Of a stretch of DNA of 6,077 nucleotides, positions 1 through 5,320 are shown in pieces. Source of the DNA: Candidatus Staskawiczbacteria bacterium (GTDB lineage: Bacteria > Patescibacteriota > Minisyncoccia > Minisyncoccales > Staskawiczbacteraceae); contig CAIWKF010000002.1 of NCBI GenBank assembly GCA_903913175.1, positions 1 through 6,077 of the forward strand, written 5' to 3'. The notes under the pieces are model-generated. The model was not told where the DNA came from, did no database searches, and worked only from the letters and a program-made list of their open reading frames with translations. The position numbers and the translations under genes are program-made. How positions within the stretch are numbered: the stretch's first letter is position 1; every line of letters begins with the position of its first letter.

Positions 1-854
1 AACTCAAGTGATAGAAAAACTTTTTCAAGTTCTTTTAAGTCAAAGTTTCCAAATAAGCAATCAGTTAATTTAAAATTAATGTCTACATCTTTTTTCATTT
101 CTGCTAGAGCAAAAGACAAAAAAGCATTTTCTTTATTAGTTTTTAAAAGTTCTTTAACTTTTGGTTTTAAGACGGCCGTATCTGTGGAAAGCTCATTATA
201 TAAATTTAAAATACTATTATATCTTTGTAATAAGTCGGCTGCTGTTGTTTTGCCAACTCCCCTTACTCCTGGAATATTATCTGAGACATCTCCAGTTAAA
301 GCTTTAAAATCTATAATTTGATCTGGCCTAACTCCAAAACGGCTCATTACTCTTTCTTCATCATAAACTACGGTATCTTTTATTCCCTTACCTAAAGTAT
401 AAACCTTTATGTTGTCATTAACAAGTTGCAGATTATCTAAATCACCAGATAAAATATAAACCTCAAGGTTAGAAACCTCTTTTGGTGCTAATTGGCAAAT
501 AGTGGCTATTAAGTCATCGGCTTCAACTCCTTCTTTGGCAAAAACTGGAATGTTTAATTTTTCTAAAATTGATTTAGTTATAGGAATTTGTTCTATTATT
601 GGATCTGGAGTTTTGGGCCTGTTACCTTTATAATCAACAAACATTTTGTGGCGAAAAGTAGGAGCTTTTGTATCAAAACAAGCCACAATATAATTTGCCT
701 TTAAATCATTTATAGCTTTAAGTAAAATTAAAAAATATCCATAAACTGCTCCGGTATTTTGCCCATTTTTTGTAGTTAAGGGCGGTAGAGCATGAAAAGC
801 TCTGTGAAGCAAAGCATTTGAATCAATTATAATTAATCGTTTTTTTCCTTCCAT
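1..854 (-). CDS. polA: DNA polymerase I-type 5'-3' exonuclease domain, partial (runs off left edge)
   Basis: The first 284 codons, from ATG at 854, give a complete FEN/5'-nuclease domain that removes RNA primers and flaps during lagging-strand synthesis and repair. Metal-binding acidic residues are visible: D11 in IIIDSNALLHRAF, D61 in ACFDTKAPTFRH, E111/D113/D114 in EADDLIAT, D138/D140 in LSGDLDNLQLV, and D189/D192 in LTGDVSDNIPG. The helix-three-turn-helix DNA-binding segment (NIPGVRGVGKTTAADLL) is at about 193-209. No stop codon occurs before the edge, so the C-terminus is missing. The last residues (LSLE, then F or L) match the linker that leads into the rest of Pol I, so a full-length polymerase is likely. 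A stand-alone exonuclease of about 290 residues cannot be excluded. The gene lies downstream of a terminator and has its own promoter. The domain is certain; the polA symbol is probable. Confidence 0.9.
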   Translation of the reverse strand, partial: MEGKKRLIIIDSNALLHRAFHALPPLTTKNGQNTGAVYGYFLILLKAINDLKANYIVACFDTKAPTFRHKMFVDYKGNRPKTPDPIIEQIPITKSILEKLNIPVFAKEGVEADDLIATICQLAPKEVSNLEVYILSGDLDNLQLVNDNIKVYTLGKGIKDTVVYDEERVMSRFGVRPDQIIDFKALTGDVSDNIPGVRGVGKTTAADLLQRYNSILNLYNELSTDTAVLKPKVKELLKTNKENAFLSFALAEMKKDVDINFKLTDCLFGNFDLKELEKVFLSLE

Positions 855-860
855 AAATTT

Positions 861-888
861 ATTATAGCATTTTTTGAATTTTTCGCAA
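861..888 (-). promoter_or_regulatory. Promoter of the exonuclease/polA gene, predicted leaderless
   Basis: On the minus strand a perfect TATAAT lies at 866-861, with TTGCGA at 888-883 and a 16-base spacer. Only 6 bases (AAATTT) separate the -10 box from the ATG at 854, so the expected transcription start falls at or within a base of the start codon. No Shine-Dalgarno sequence is present. The -35 overlaps the T-tract of the upstream gene's terminator. Confidence 0.65.
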
Positions 889-915
889 AAAAAAGCCGCC
901 AACAAGTGTTAGCGG
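887..915 (-). terminator. Rho-independent terminator of the tsaE/zinc-ribbon unit
   Basis: Read on the minus strand, CCGCTAAC (915-908), loop ACTT and GTTGGCGG (903-896) form an 8-bp stem with one G-U pair, followed by C and eight T residues (894-887). The G-U pair exists only on this strand and would be A-C on the other, which supports minus-strand use. It sits 30 bases after the stop codon of the zinc-ribbon gene. Confidence 0.88.
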
Positions 916-944
916 AAAGTTAGTTGAGTAAACCATTTGGCTCA

Positions 945-1184
945 TCATCCTGTGCGTATTTTTTTTATTTTTTCGTGTAACTTTTGAGCACACTCAGGAC
1001 AACTGGAGGTTTCTCCTATTTCTGTTTTAAATTTTTCCACAAAATTATTCAAAACAACTTGCCCACAAAAAGCACACCTCATAGCTGATTTAGTTAAAAT
1101 GGCGCCAGTTTTATCTTTGGGTTGCCATTCTTTTTTTGCGACTTGCAAATCGTTTGATGTTGGCAGTCTAGAAAATTGTCCCAT
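945..1184 (-). CDS. Small zinc-ribbon protein, function unknown
   Basis: This is a 79-residue soluble protein that I do not recognise as a named family. Two CxxC knuckles, C37-AF-C40 and C62-PE-C65, are separated by 21 residues, the classic layout of one four-cysteine zinc ribbon. The N-terminal 35 residues are polar and probably flexible, and the C-terminal tail (LHEKIKKIRTG) is basic. There is no signal peptide or membrane segment. ATG at 1184 is supported by GAGGTG at 1194-1189, four bases upstream, the only good Shine-Dalgarno sequence in this window. The stop is a tandem TGA TGA. It lies 44 bases after tsaE on the same strand, with a possible weak -10 (TATAAA, 1228-1223) between them, and ends at a strong terminator, so it is a real transcribed gene. 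Nucleic-acid or ribosome binding is plausible from size and fold but is only a guess. Confidence 0.8.
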   Translation of the reverse strand: MGQFSRLPTSNDLQVAKKEWQPKDKTGAILTKSAMRCAFCGQVVLNNFVEKFKTEIGETSSCPECAQKLHEKIKKIRTG

Positions 1185-1188
1185 TTTG

Positions 1189-1194
1189 CACCTC
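1189..1194 (-). promoter_or_regulatory. Shine-Dalgarno site of the zinc-ribbon gene
   Basis: GAGGTG on the minus strand lies four bases before the ATG at 1184 and fixes that start. No other gene in the window has a comparable ribosome binding site. Confidence 0.7.
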
Positions 1195-1228
1195 GTGGTT
1201 AGAGAAAAAGAAAAGATCTATTTTTATA

Positions 1229-1675
1229 CTAGCTTTTAGAAACTAAAATTTCAATAGAACGCTCGTTCTTAGAAATAAATTTAAATTTTATTTCTAAAAT
1301 ATTTTTTGGCAAAATTTTATTTATTTTTTCTGGCCACTCTATGGCTACAATATTTTTTGGATTTTTAAAAATTTCTTTTAAGCCAAGCTCAACTGCATCT
1401 TTAGAGTTTTTTAAACGGTAAGCATCAATGTGGTAGAAATTTCCAAATTTTTTCATAATTACAAAAGTTGGGCTTAAAACTTTTTGTTTTATTCCCAAAC
1501 CCTTGGCAAATCCTTGCAAAAAAGTAGTTTTTCCACCACCCAAATCGCCATATAAACACAAAACCACAGCTATCCCCCGGCCTATTTCGGAAATAGATCC
1601 AGATAAAATTTCTTTGGCTAAATTTTCACCAAGTTTTTGTGTTTGTTTATAATTTTTTGTAATAAATTTTTTCAT
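1229..1675 (-). CDS. tsaE: tRNA threonylcarbamoyladenosine biosynthesis ATPase TsaE
   Basis: TsaE (YjeE family) is the small cytoplasmic P-loop ATPase that works with TsaB and TsaD to install N6-threonylcarbamoyl on A37 of ANN-decoding tRNAs. The 148 residues match the usual family length. Visible motifs are the Walker A loop GDLGGGKTT at 43-51 (a Gly replaces the usual Ala of GDLGAGKT), the SPTF switch at 68-71, the diagnostic HIDAYRL at 82-88, and IEWPEKI at 112-118. The start at 1675 is the first ATG and lies 6 bases after a TATAAT box, so the mRNA is probably leaderless. It is divergent from the DHH-like/pilB unit and is followed by the zinc-ribbon gene. tsaB and tsaD are not in the window. 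Confidence 0.95.
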   Translation of the reverse strand: MKKFITKNYKQTQKLGENLAKEILSGSISEIGRGIAVVLCLYGDLGGGKTTFLQGFAKGLGIKQKVLSPTFVIMKKFGNFYHIDAYRLKNSKDAVELGLKEIFKNPKNIVAIEWPEKINKILPKNILEIKFKFISKNERSIEILVSKS

Positions 1676-1681
1676 GATAAA

Positions 1682-1687
1682 ATTATA
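1682..1687 (-). promoter_or_regulatory. -10 box of tsaE, predicted leaderless
   Basis: TATAAT on the minus strand is followed by six bases (TTTATC) and then the tsaE ATG, the same geometry as at the exonuclease gene. The -35 region is poor: only TTTATT-like sequence lies at the right distance. Confidence 0.55.
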
Positions 1688-1698
1688 TTGACTTATTT

Positions 1699-1726
1699 TT
1701 GCAAATAAACTAATCTAAACTATAAA
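1699..1726 (+). promoter_or_regulatory. Promoter of the DHH-like/pilB unit
   Basis: TTGCAA (1699-1704), a 16-base spacer and TATAAA (1721-1726) place the start near 1733, giving a leader of about 8 bases before the ATG at 1741. There is no Shine-Dalgarno sequence. It is divergent from the tsaE promoter within a 65-base intergenic region. Confidence 0.55.
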
Positions 1727-1740
1727 ATTAAAAAACTCTT

Positions 1741-2622
1741 ATGATAACAGATGAAGTAAAAAACTTAATATCACAAGCTAAAAACATTTATGTTATTCCT
1801 GCAGAAAACTCAGAAGAGGCTGTTCCTTGTGCTTTGGCTCTTTTCTATACTCTAAAGCACTTAAACAAAAATGTAAACATTGTTATTGATAATTTTCCTG
1901 AAAAACTAAACTTTTTAGTACCATCTTTAGATTTTATTTCTTATCCTAGAAATTTTGTGATTTCTATTCCAGCATCTGTAGCAGAGGTTTCGCAAGTATA
2001 TTATGAAAAGTCAGAAGAAAATTTAAAAATTCATTTAACTTTAGACAAAGGAACCATAAAAAAAGATAACATTTCTTTTTATTATGCAGATGCCAAGCCA
2101 GACTTAATAATTACCTTAGGAATTAAAGATTTTAGAAATGAATTAGAAAATAAATTAAACCAATTTGCCTTTTTAATGGAAAGCGATATTTTAAATATTG
2201 ATAATAGCGTGCAATATAACAGAAACTTTGGTAAAATAAACTTAATCAAAGATTCTTCTTTATCTGAAATAGTTTTATCTTTAGCAAAATCAATTTTAGA
2301 ACCCACAAATACTATTTCTACCAATACTGAACAAGTGGCCTTGAATAATACTTTTATTTCTAAAGAAAGCGCTACTTGCCTACTTTCTGCTTTAATTATT
2401 TATACTGATAATTTTAAAAACAACAAAACTAATTCTGGTGTTTTAGAATCTGCTAGTATTTTAATGAAGGCTGGCGCAGACAGAGAAAAAATAATTGCAG
2501 AACTTTATAAAGCAAATTCACAAACAAAGCAACAAGAATTAATTTCTGCACTTTTTGCTAAACTTGCTGAACAAAATTTAGAAATCAATCAAGAAAACAT
2601 TTTAAAATATTTAGAAAATTAA
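1741..2622 (+). CDS. Degenerate DHH-family phosphoesterase-like protein, probably inactive
   Basis: The 293-residue soluble protein follows the motif order of DHH phosphoesterases (nanoRNase/pAp phosphatase type) but lacks the metal ligands. Residues 18-36 (VIPAENSEEAVPCALAL) align with the motif I pattern HxxPDGDAxGSxLAL, with the His and Asp residues gone. DLIITLGIKD (121-130) corresponds to the second Asp motif. NIDNSVQYNRNFGKINLI (152-169) corresponds to the DHH motif, here D-N-S. ALIIYTDNF (217-225) corresponds to the usual DT-x-F motif, and LMKAGAD (241-247) to the usual LxxxGAD. The fold is probably kept while catalysis is lost. The ATG at 1741 follows a good promoter without a Shine-Dalgarno sequence. 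The stop is 12 bases before the pilB-like gene, so the two are probably co-transcribed. A role as a nucleotide-sensing or scaffolding partner of the pilus ATPase is speculation. The family assignment is by motif pattern only. Confidence 0.65.
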   Translation: MITDEVKNLISQAKNIYVIPAENSEEAVPCALALFYTLKHLNKNVNIVIDNFPEKLNFLVPSLDFISYPRNFVISIPASVAEVSQVYYEKSEENLKIHLTLDKGTIKKDNISFYYADAKPDLIITLGIKDFRNELENKLNQFAFLMESDILNIDNSVQYNRNFGKINLIKDSSLSEIVLSLAKSILEPTNTISTNTEQVALNNTFISKESATCLLSALIIYTDNFKNNKTNSGVLESASILMKAGADREKIIAELYKANSQTKQQELISALFAKLAEQNLEINQENILKYLEN

Positions 2623-2634
2623 CAATTTAAGCTT

Positions 2635-3945
2635 ATGGAAGATGCAAAAAAATTATTGGGGTCTGTACAAATTTCACAAGAAATTATTACAGAAGTAAAA
2701 AATGAGGTAAAACATATTGCAGATTTTAAAATAAAAGTTGAAAAATACTTAGCAGAAAACACCACTCAACTTTTAGATGTTATTTTATTTTCTTCAATTT
2801 ATTTAGGAGCTTCTGACATTCATATTGAGCCAGAACAAACTTCTTCCAGACTAAGAATTAGATTAGATGGCGTTTTACAAGACGTTATTTTTTTTGAGCA
2901 AAACATTTACCATACTTTAATTTCCCGCTTAAAATTGCTTTCTAAATTAAAATTAAACATTGTAGATAGGCCCCAAGATGGTAGATTTACTGTTTTAGCT
3001 GATGAGCTCTTAATTGAAATGAGAGTTTCAAGTTTACCTGCAGAATATGGAGAATCAATTGTAATGAGAATTTTAAATCCAAAAAATTTAATTGGGCTGG
3101 AAGCTTTGGGTTTAAGAAAAGATTTATACAAAGCTTTTGAAAAGGAAATTAATAAACCAAATGGCATGATAATTGTAACTGGTCCAACTGGTTCTGGAAA
3201 AACCACCACGCTTTATGCTTTTTTGATGAAGATTCAAAATCCTGAAATTAAAGTTATTACTATTGAAGACCCAATTGAGTATCACTTAAAAGGAGTTTCA
3301 CAAACACAAGTTGCTCCAGAAAAAGGTTATGACTTTTCCGATGGTTTGCGCTCTATTGTAAGGCAAGATCCAGATGTTATTTTAGTAGGAGAAATTAGAG
3401 ACTTAGAAACAGCCAAAATTTCTTTACAAGCATCTTTAACTGGTCACTTGGTTTTGTCTACTTTACACACCAATGATGCAGCAGGCACTATTCCAAGGCT
3501 AGTGGATTTGGGGGCTGACCCTGCTTCAATTGCTTCTGGTTTGAAAATGGCTATTGGACAAAGATTGGTTAGAAAAATTTGTAAAAAATGCTCAACCATG
3601 GAAAAGCCAAGCGCTAAAGAGTTGGAAGAATTAGAAAAAGGTTTAGCAAACTTACCAAAAGAAATTGAGCTTTCGGAGCTGAAAACTGTAAAAGTTGCTA
3701 AAACCAAAGAAGGTGGGTGTGAGGCTTGTAATTTTACGGGATATAAAGGTAGGCAAGGTTTATATGAAGCTTTTCAAATTGATGCAGAAATAGAAAGATT
3801 TATTTTGTCTAACCCTCCTGTTTCAGATGTCAAAGAAATGGCCAGAAAAAAAGGCATGGTTACTATGTACCAAGCCGGCTTAATTGAAATTGCTAAAGGT
3901 ATTACCACTTTTGATGAAGTTAAACGCGTAGTAGAAGAAGAATAA
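2635..3945 (+). CDS. pilB: Type IV pilus assembly / type II secretion ATPase (PilB/GspE family)
   Basis: This is a cytoplasmic hexameric ATPase that drives pilin polymerisation at the inner membrane. Motifs in its 436 residues run in family order: SDIHIEP at 60-66, Walker A GPTGSGKTTTLY at 183-194, Asp box ITIEDPIEYHLKG at 208-220, Walker B DPDVILVGEIRD at 245-256, and His box TGHLVLSTLHTND at 269-281. A four-cysteine zinc site (C316-KK-C319 and C362-EA-C365) is followed by the GRQGLYEAF signature. The zinc site indicates the assembly (PilB/GspE) type; PilT retraction ATPases lack it. The protein is shorter than the usual 550-570 residues because it lacks the N-terminal N1 domain, with only about 40 residues before the N2-like region. 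ATG at 2635 has no Shine-Dalgarno sequence and lies 12 bases after the DHH-like gene. The unit ends at the hairpin terminator at 3951. No pilC, pilT or pilin gene is in the window. Confidence 0.93.
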   Translation: MEDAKKLLGSVQISQEIITEVKNEVKHIADFKIKVEKYLAENTTQLLDVILFSSIYLGASDIHIEPEQTSSRLRIRLDGVLQDVIFFEQNIYHTLISRLKLLSKLKLNIVDRPQDGRFTVLADELLIEMRVSSLPAEYGESIVMRILNPKNLIGLEALGLRKDLYKAFEKEINKPNGMIIVTGPTGSGKTTTLYAFLMKIQNPEIKVITIEDPIEYHLKGVSQTQVAPEKGYDFSDGLRSIVRQDPDVILVGEIRDLETAKISLQASLTGHLVLSTLHTNDAAGTIPRLVDLGADPASIASGLKMAIGQRLVRKICKKCSTMEKPSAKELEELEKGLANLPKEIELSELKTVKVAKTKEGGCEACNFTGYKGRQGLYEAFQIDAEIERFILSNPPVSDVKEMARKKGMVTMYQAGLIEIAKGITTFDEVKRVVEEE

Positions 3946-3950
3946 GGTAC

Positions 3951-4007
3951 GTCAGTTTTTTGCGAACAAAGCTTATGTATCATCGCGAAAAACTGACATG
4001 TTTTTTT
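3951..4007 (+). terminator. Long-stem Rho-independent terminator after pilB
   Basis: The arms 3951-3965 and 3983-3997 are complementary over 15 positions, with one U-G pair at 3961/3987, around a 17-base loop. ATG and seven T residues follow (4001-4007). It begins six bases after the pilB stop codon. The stem is AT-rich but long. Confidence 0.82.
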
Positions 4008-4023
4008 GATTTTATTCAAAAAT

Positions 4024-4205
4024 AAAAAAACAGCTCTGGGGTTGGAGGTGACCTATGTCTGGGACATAAGAAAAGGTTTGTCTGAGGAATAATCGAGTCG
4101 AAACAAGATTACCCATTACTGAGACAAGCCCAAATGAGACCTCCAACTCCAGAACCGTCTTTAGAAATTCTGGGAATTAGCAAAAAACATAAGAAAAACA
4201 ACAAT
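4024..4205 (-). ncRNA. Candidate structured non-coding RNA (~180 nt), family not recognised; 6S-like layout
   Basis: Bases 4035-4049 pair with 4139-4153 over 15 positions, forming a closing helix. Inside it are a 6-bp hairpin (4054-4059 with 4063-4068, loop 3) and a long arm: 4075-4083 with 4122-4130 (9 positions), continued by 2, 3 and 4 bp separated by mismatches and a 4-base bulge, and capped by a 12-base loop (4095-4106). On the minus strand a near-consensus promoter predicts a start near 4205, and seven T residues (4030-4024) follow four bases after the closing helix, giving about 180 nt. Closing stem, internal bubble with a small hairpin on its 3' side and long terminal arm recall 6S RNA, but I see no family-specific sequence. 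Against this strand, one pair in the closing helix (4040/4148) and one in the arm (4077/4128) are G-U on the plus strand and A-C on the minus strand. The RNA could therefore be plus-strand, but no good promoter or terminator serves that direction. Ends are approximate. Confidence 0.55.
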
Positions 4206-4210
4206 ATTCA

Positions 4211-4216
4211 TATAAT
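4211..4216 (+). promoter_or_regulatory. Possible -10 box of ruvB
   Basis: A perfect plus-strand TATAAT lies 17 bases before the ruvB ATG, but no good -35 is found 16-18 bases upstream. It overlaps the minus-strand -10 box almost completely, inside an inverted repeat TAATA-GCA-TATTA (4213-4225). It may be a genuine weak promoter or merely the mirror image of the minus-strand one. Confidence 0.4.
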
Positions 4217-4240
4217 AGCATATTACAAAACCTATGTCAA
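4212..4240 (-). promoter_or_regulatory. Strong minus-strand promoter for the candidate RNA
   Basis: On the minus strand, TTGACA (4240-4235), exactly 17 bases, then TATTAT (4217-4212), preceded by TGC as an extended -10. This is the closest match to the sigma70-type consensus in the window. Its -35 box lies within codons 1-3 of ruvB on the other strand, and no minus-strand protein gene lies downstream, so it most likely drives the structured RNA. Confidence 0.72.
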
Positions 4241-5241
4241 GTGTTTTAGACAAAAAAGAGAACAAAGAGGATGAAATCCTGGATTCAGCCTTGCGCCCTC
4301 AAAGTTGGGCAGAATATGTGGGTCAAGATAAAATTAAAGAAAATATTCGTATAATTATTACTGCTGCTAAAAATAGGGGGCAGACACCCGACCATTTATT
4401 ACTTTACGGAAGTTCTGGTTTAGGAAAAACAACTTTAGCAAACCTTGTAGCTTTAGAAATGGGAACAAAAATTAGAATTATTTCTGGTCCAGCCATTGAA
4501 CGCGCTGGGGACTTGGCTGCAATATTAACAAATATGGGTGAGGGTGATGTTTTATTTATAGATGAAATTCATAGAATTCACAGAACCGTAGAAGAATATT
4601 TATATCCTGCCATGGAAGATTATAAATTAAATTTAATTTTAGGCAAAGGCCCAATGGCGCGTACTATGGAATTAAAATTACCAAAGTTTACCATAATTGG
4701 AGCCACCACTAGACCAGGCATGTTGTCTGCGCCTTTAAGAAACCGTTTTGGAGCAACTTTTCAACTTAATTTTTACAATCAAGAAGATATTGAAAAAATA
4801 ATTGATAGATCAGCTAAACTTTTAAAAATAAAAACTGAGCCAGAAGCTGTGGGTGTAATTGCTAAACGATCAAGGTTTACTCCAAGAATTGCTAATCGTC
4901 TTTTAAAAAGAGTTCGTGATTTTGCAGAAGTTAATGGCGTGGGTTTAGTCACTAAAGAAATTGCTGAAAGTAGTTTGAATTTTTTAGATGTTGACCATAT
5001 GGGTTTGGATTTGGGAGACAAAAGAATTTTAAAAGCTATTATAGAAAAGTTTGATGGTGGGCCGGTGGGGCTTCAAGCTTTGGCTGCTGCAAGTTCTGAA
5101 GAAGAAGATACAATTTTAGATATTTATGAGCCATATTTAATGCAATGCGGATTTATTGAAAGGACCCCAAAAGGCAGAATGGCTACTTTTTTAGCTTACC
5201 AGCATTTAGGTATTAAAAAGAGCCAAACCAAACTTATATAA
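4234..5241 (+). CDS. ruvB: Holliday junction branch-migration helicase subunit RuvB
   Basis: RuvB is the AAA+ motor that, with RuvA, pumps DNA through Holliday junctions in recombinational repair. At 335 residues it is full length. In order it shows the N-terminal LRPQSWAEYVGQDKIKENI at 20-38, Walker A GSSGLGKTT at 59-67, Walker B VLFIDEIHR at 106-114, and sensor 1 GATTRPGML at 156-164. The arginine-finger region APLRNRFG is at 166-173, and sensor 2 with TPRIANRLLKRVRDFAEV at 216-233. The C-terminal winged helix includes GLDLGDKRILKAI (257-269) and the conserved GGPVGLQALA and GFIERTPKGRMAT. The start at 4234 fits the family N-terminus. It has no Shine-Dalgarno sequence, and its first codons hold the -35 of the opposing promoter. 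Flanking terminators suggest a monocistronic gene; ruvA and ruvC are not adjacent. Confidence 0.97.
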   Translation: MSSVLDKKENKEDEILDSALRPQSWAEYVGQDKIKENIRIIITAAKNRGQTPDHLLLYGSSGLGKTTLANLVALEMGTKIRIISGPAIERAGDLAAILTNMGEGDVLFIDEIHRIHRTVEEYLYPAMEDYKLNLILGKGPMARTMELKLPKFTIIGATTRPGMLSAPLRNRFGATFQLNFYNQEDIEKIIDRSAKLLKIKTEPEAVGVIAKRSRFTPRIANRLLKRVRDFAEVNGVGLVTKEIAESSLNFLDVDHMGLDLGDKRILKAIIEKFDGGPVGLQALAAASSEEEDTILDIYEPYLMQCGFIERTPKGRMATFLAYQHLGIKKSQTKLI

Positions 5242-5258
5242 AAAGTTTTAGATTTATT

Positions 5259-5278
5259 TGGGGGTGACCCCATTTTTT
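5259..5278 (+). terminator. Rho-independent terminator of ruvB with GNRA loop
   Basis: TGGGG (5259-5263), the tetraloop GTGA (a GNRA type), and CCCCA (5268-5272) form a compact 5-bp stem followed directly by six T residues (5273-5278). It starts 18 bases after the ruvB stop codon. Confidence 0.85.
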
Positions 5279-5279
5279 G

Positions 5280-5309
5280 TTTACATAATAATTTTATACT
5301 ATTTACAAT
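5280..5309 (+). promoter_or_regulatory. Possible promoter of the heptapeptide-repeat gene
   Basis: TTTACA (5280-5285), an 18-base spacer and TACAAT (5304-5309) would place the start near 5316, about 5 bases before the ATG at 5321. TATACT at 5295-5300 is an alternative -10 without a matching -35. There is no Shine-Dalgarno sequence. Confidence 0.4.
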
Positions 5310-5320
5310 TACAATAAATA

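Noticed and set aside
79..321. A plus-strand 80-codon frame opposite the exonuclease gene.
   Set aside because: The minus strand encodes conserved exonuclease motifs here; the plus frame has no recognisable content or start signal.
940..950. UGA recoding (as in Gracilibacteria/SR1), since the zinc-ribbon gene ends in tandem TGA codons.
   Set aside because: No in-frame TGA lies inside any gene, and the terminator follows shortly after, so TGA acts as a normal stop here.
4080..4107. Hammerhead-like core: CTGAGGA (fits CUGANGA) followed 11 bases later by GAAAC on the plus strand.
   Set aside because: The bases between the two motifs cannot form stem II, the cleavage triplet before the stem I return strand is GAG rather than NUH, and there is no stem III.
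4012..4116. A 34-codon minus-strand reading frame (starting MGNLVSTRLF) inside the structured segment.
   Set aside because: No Shine-Dalgarno sequence, and it starts in the middle of the RNA arm and runs through the closing helix and T-tract. It is better explained as RNA.
4161..4190. A 9-codon minus-strand frame (MFFANSQNF) near the predicted 5' end of the RNA, possibly a leader peptide.
   Set aside because: No ribosome binding site, no regulatory codon run and no downstream gene on that strand for it to control.
4024..4205. SRP RNA, RNase P RNA, tmRNA or a tRNA in the structured segment.
   Set aside because: No SRP apical GGAA/GCAGCC motif, no RNase P core, no tag reading frame or tRNA-like ends. 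The TTTCGAC on the minus strand lacks a T-stem.
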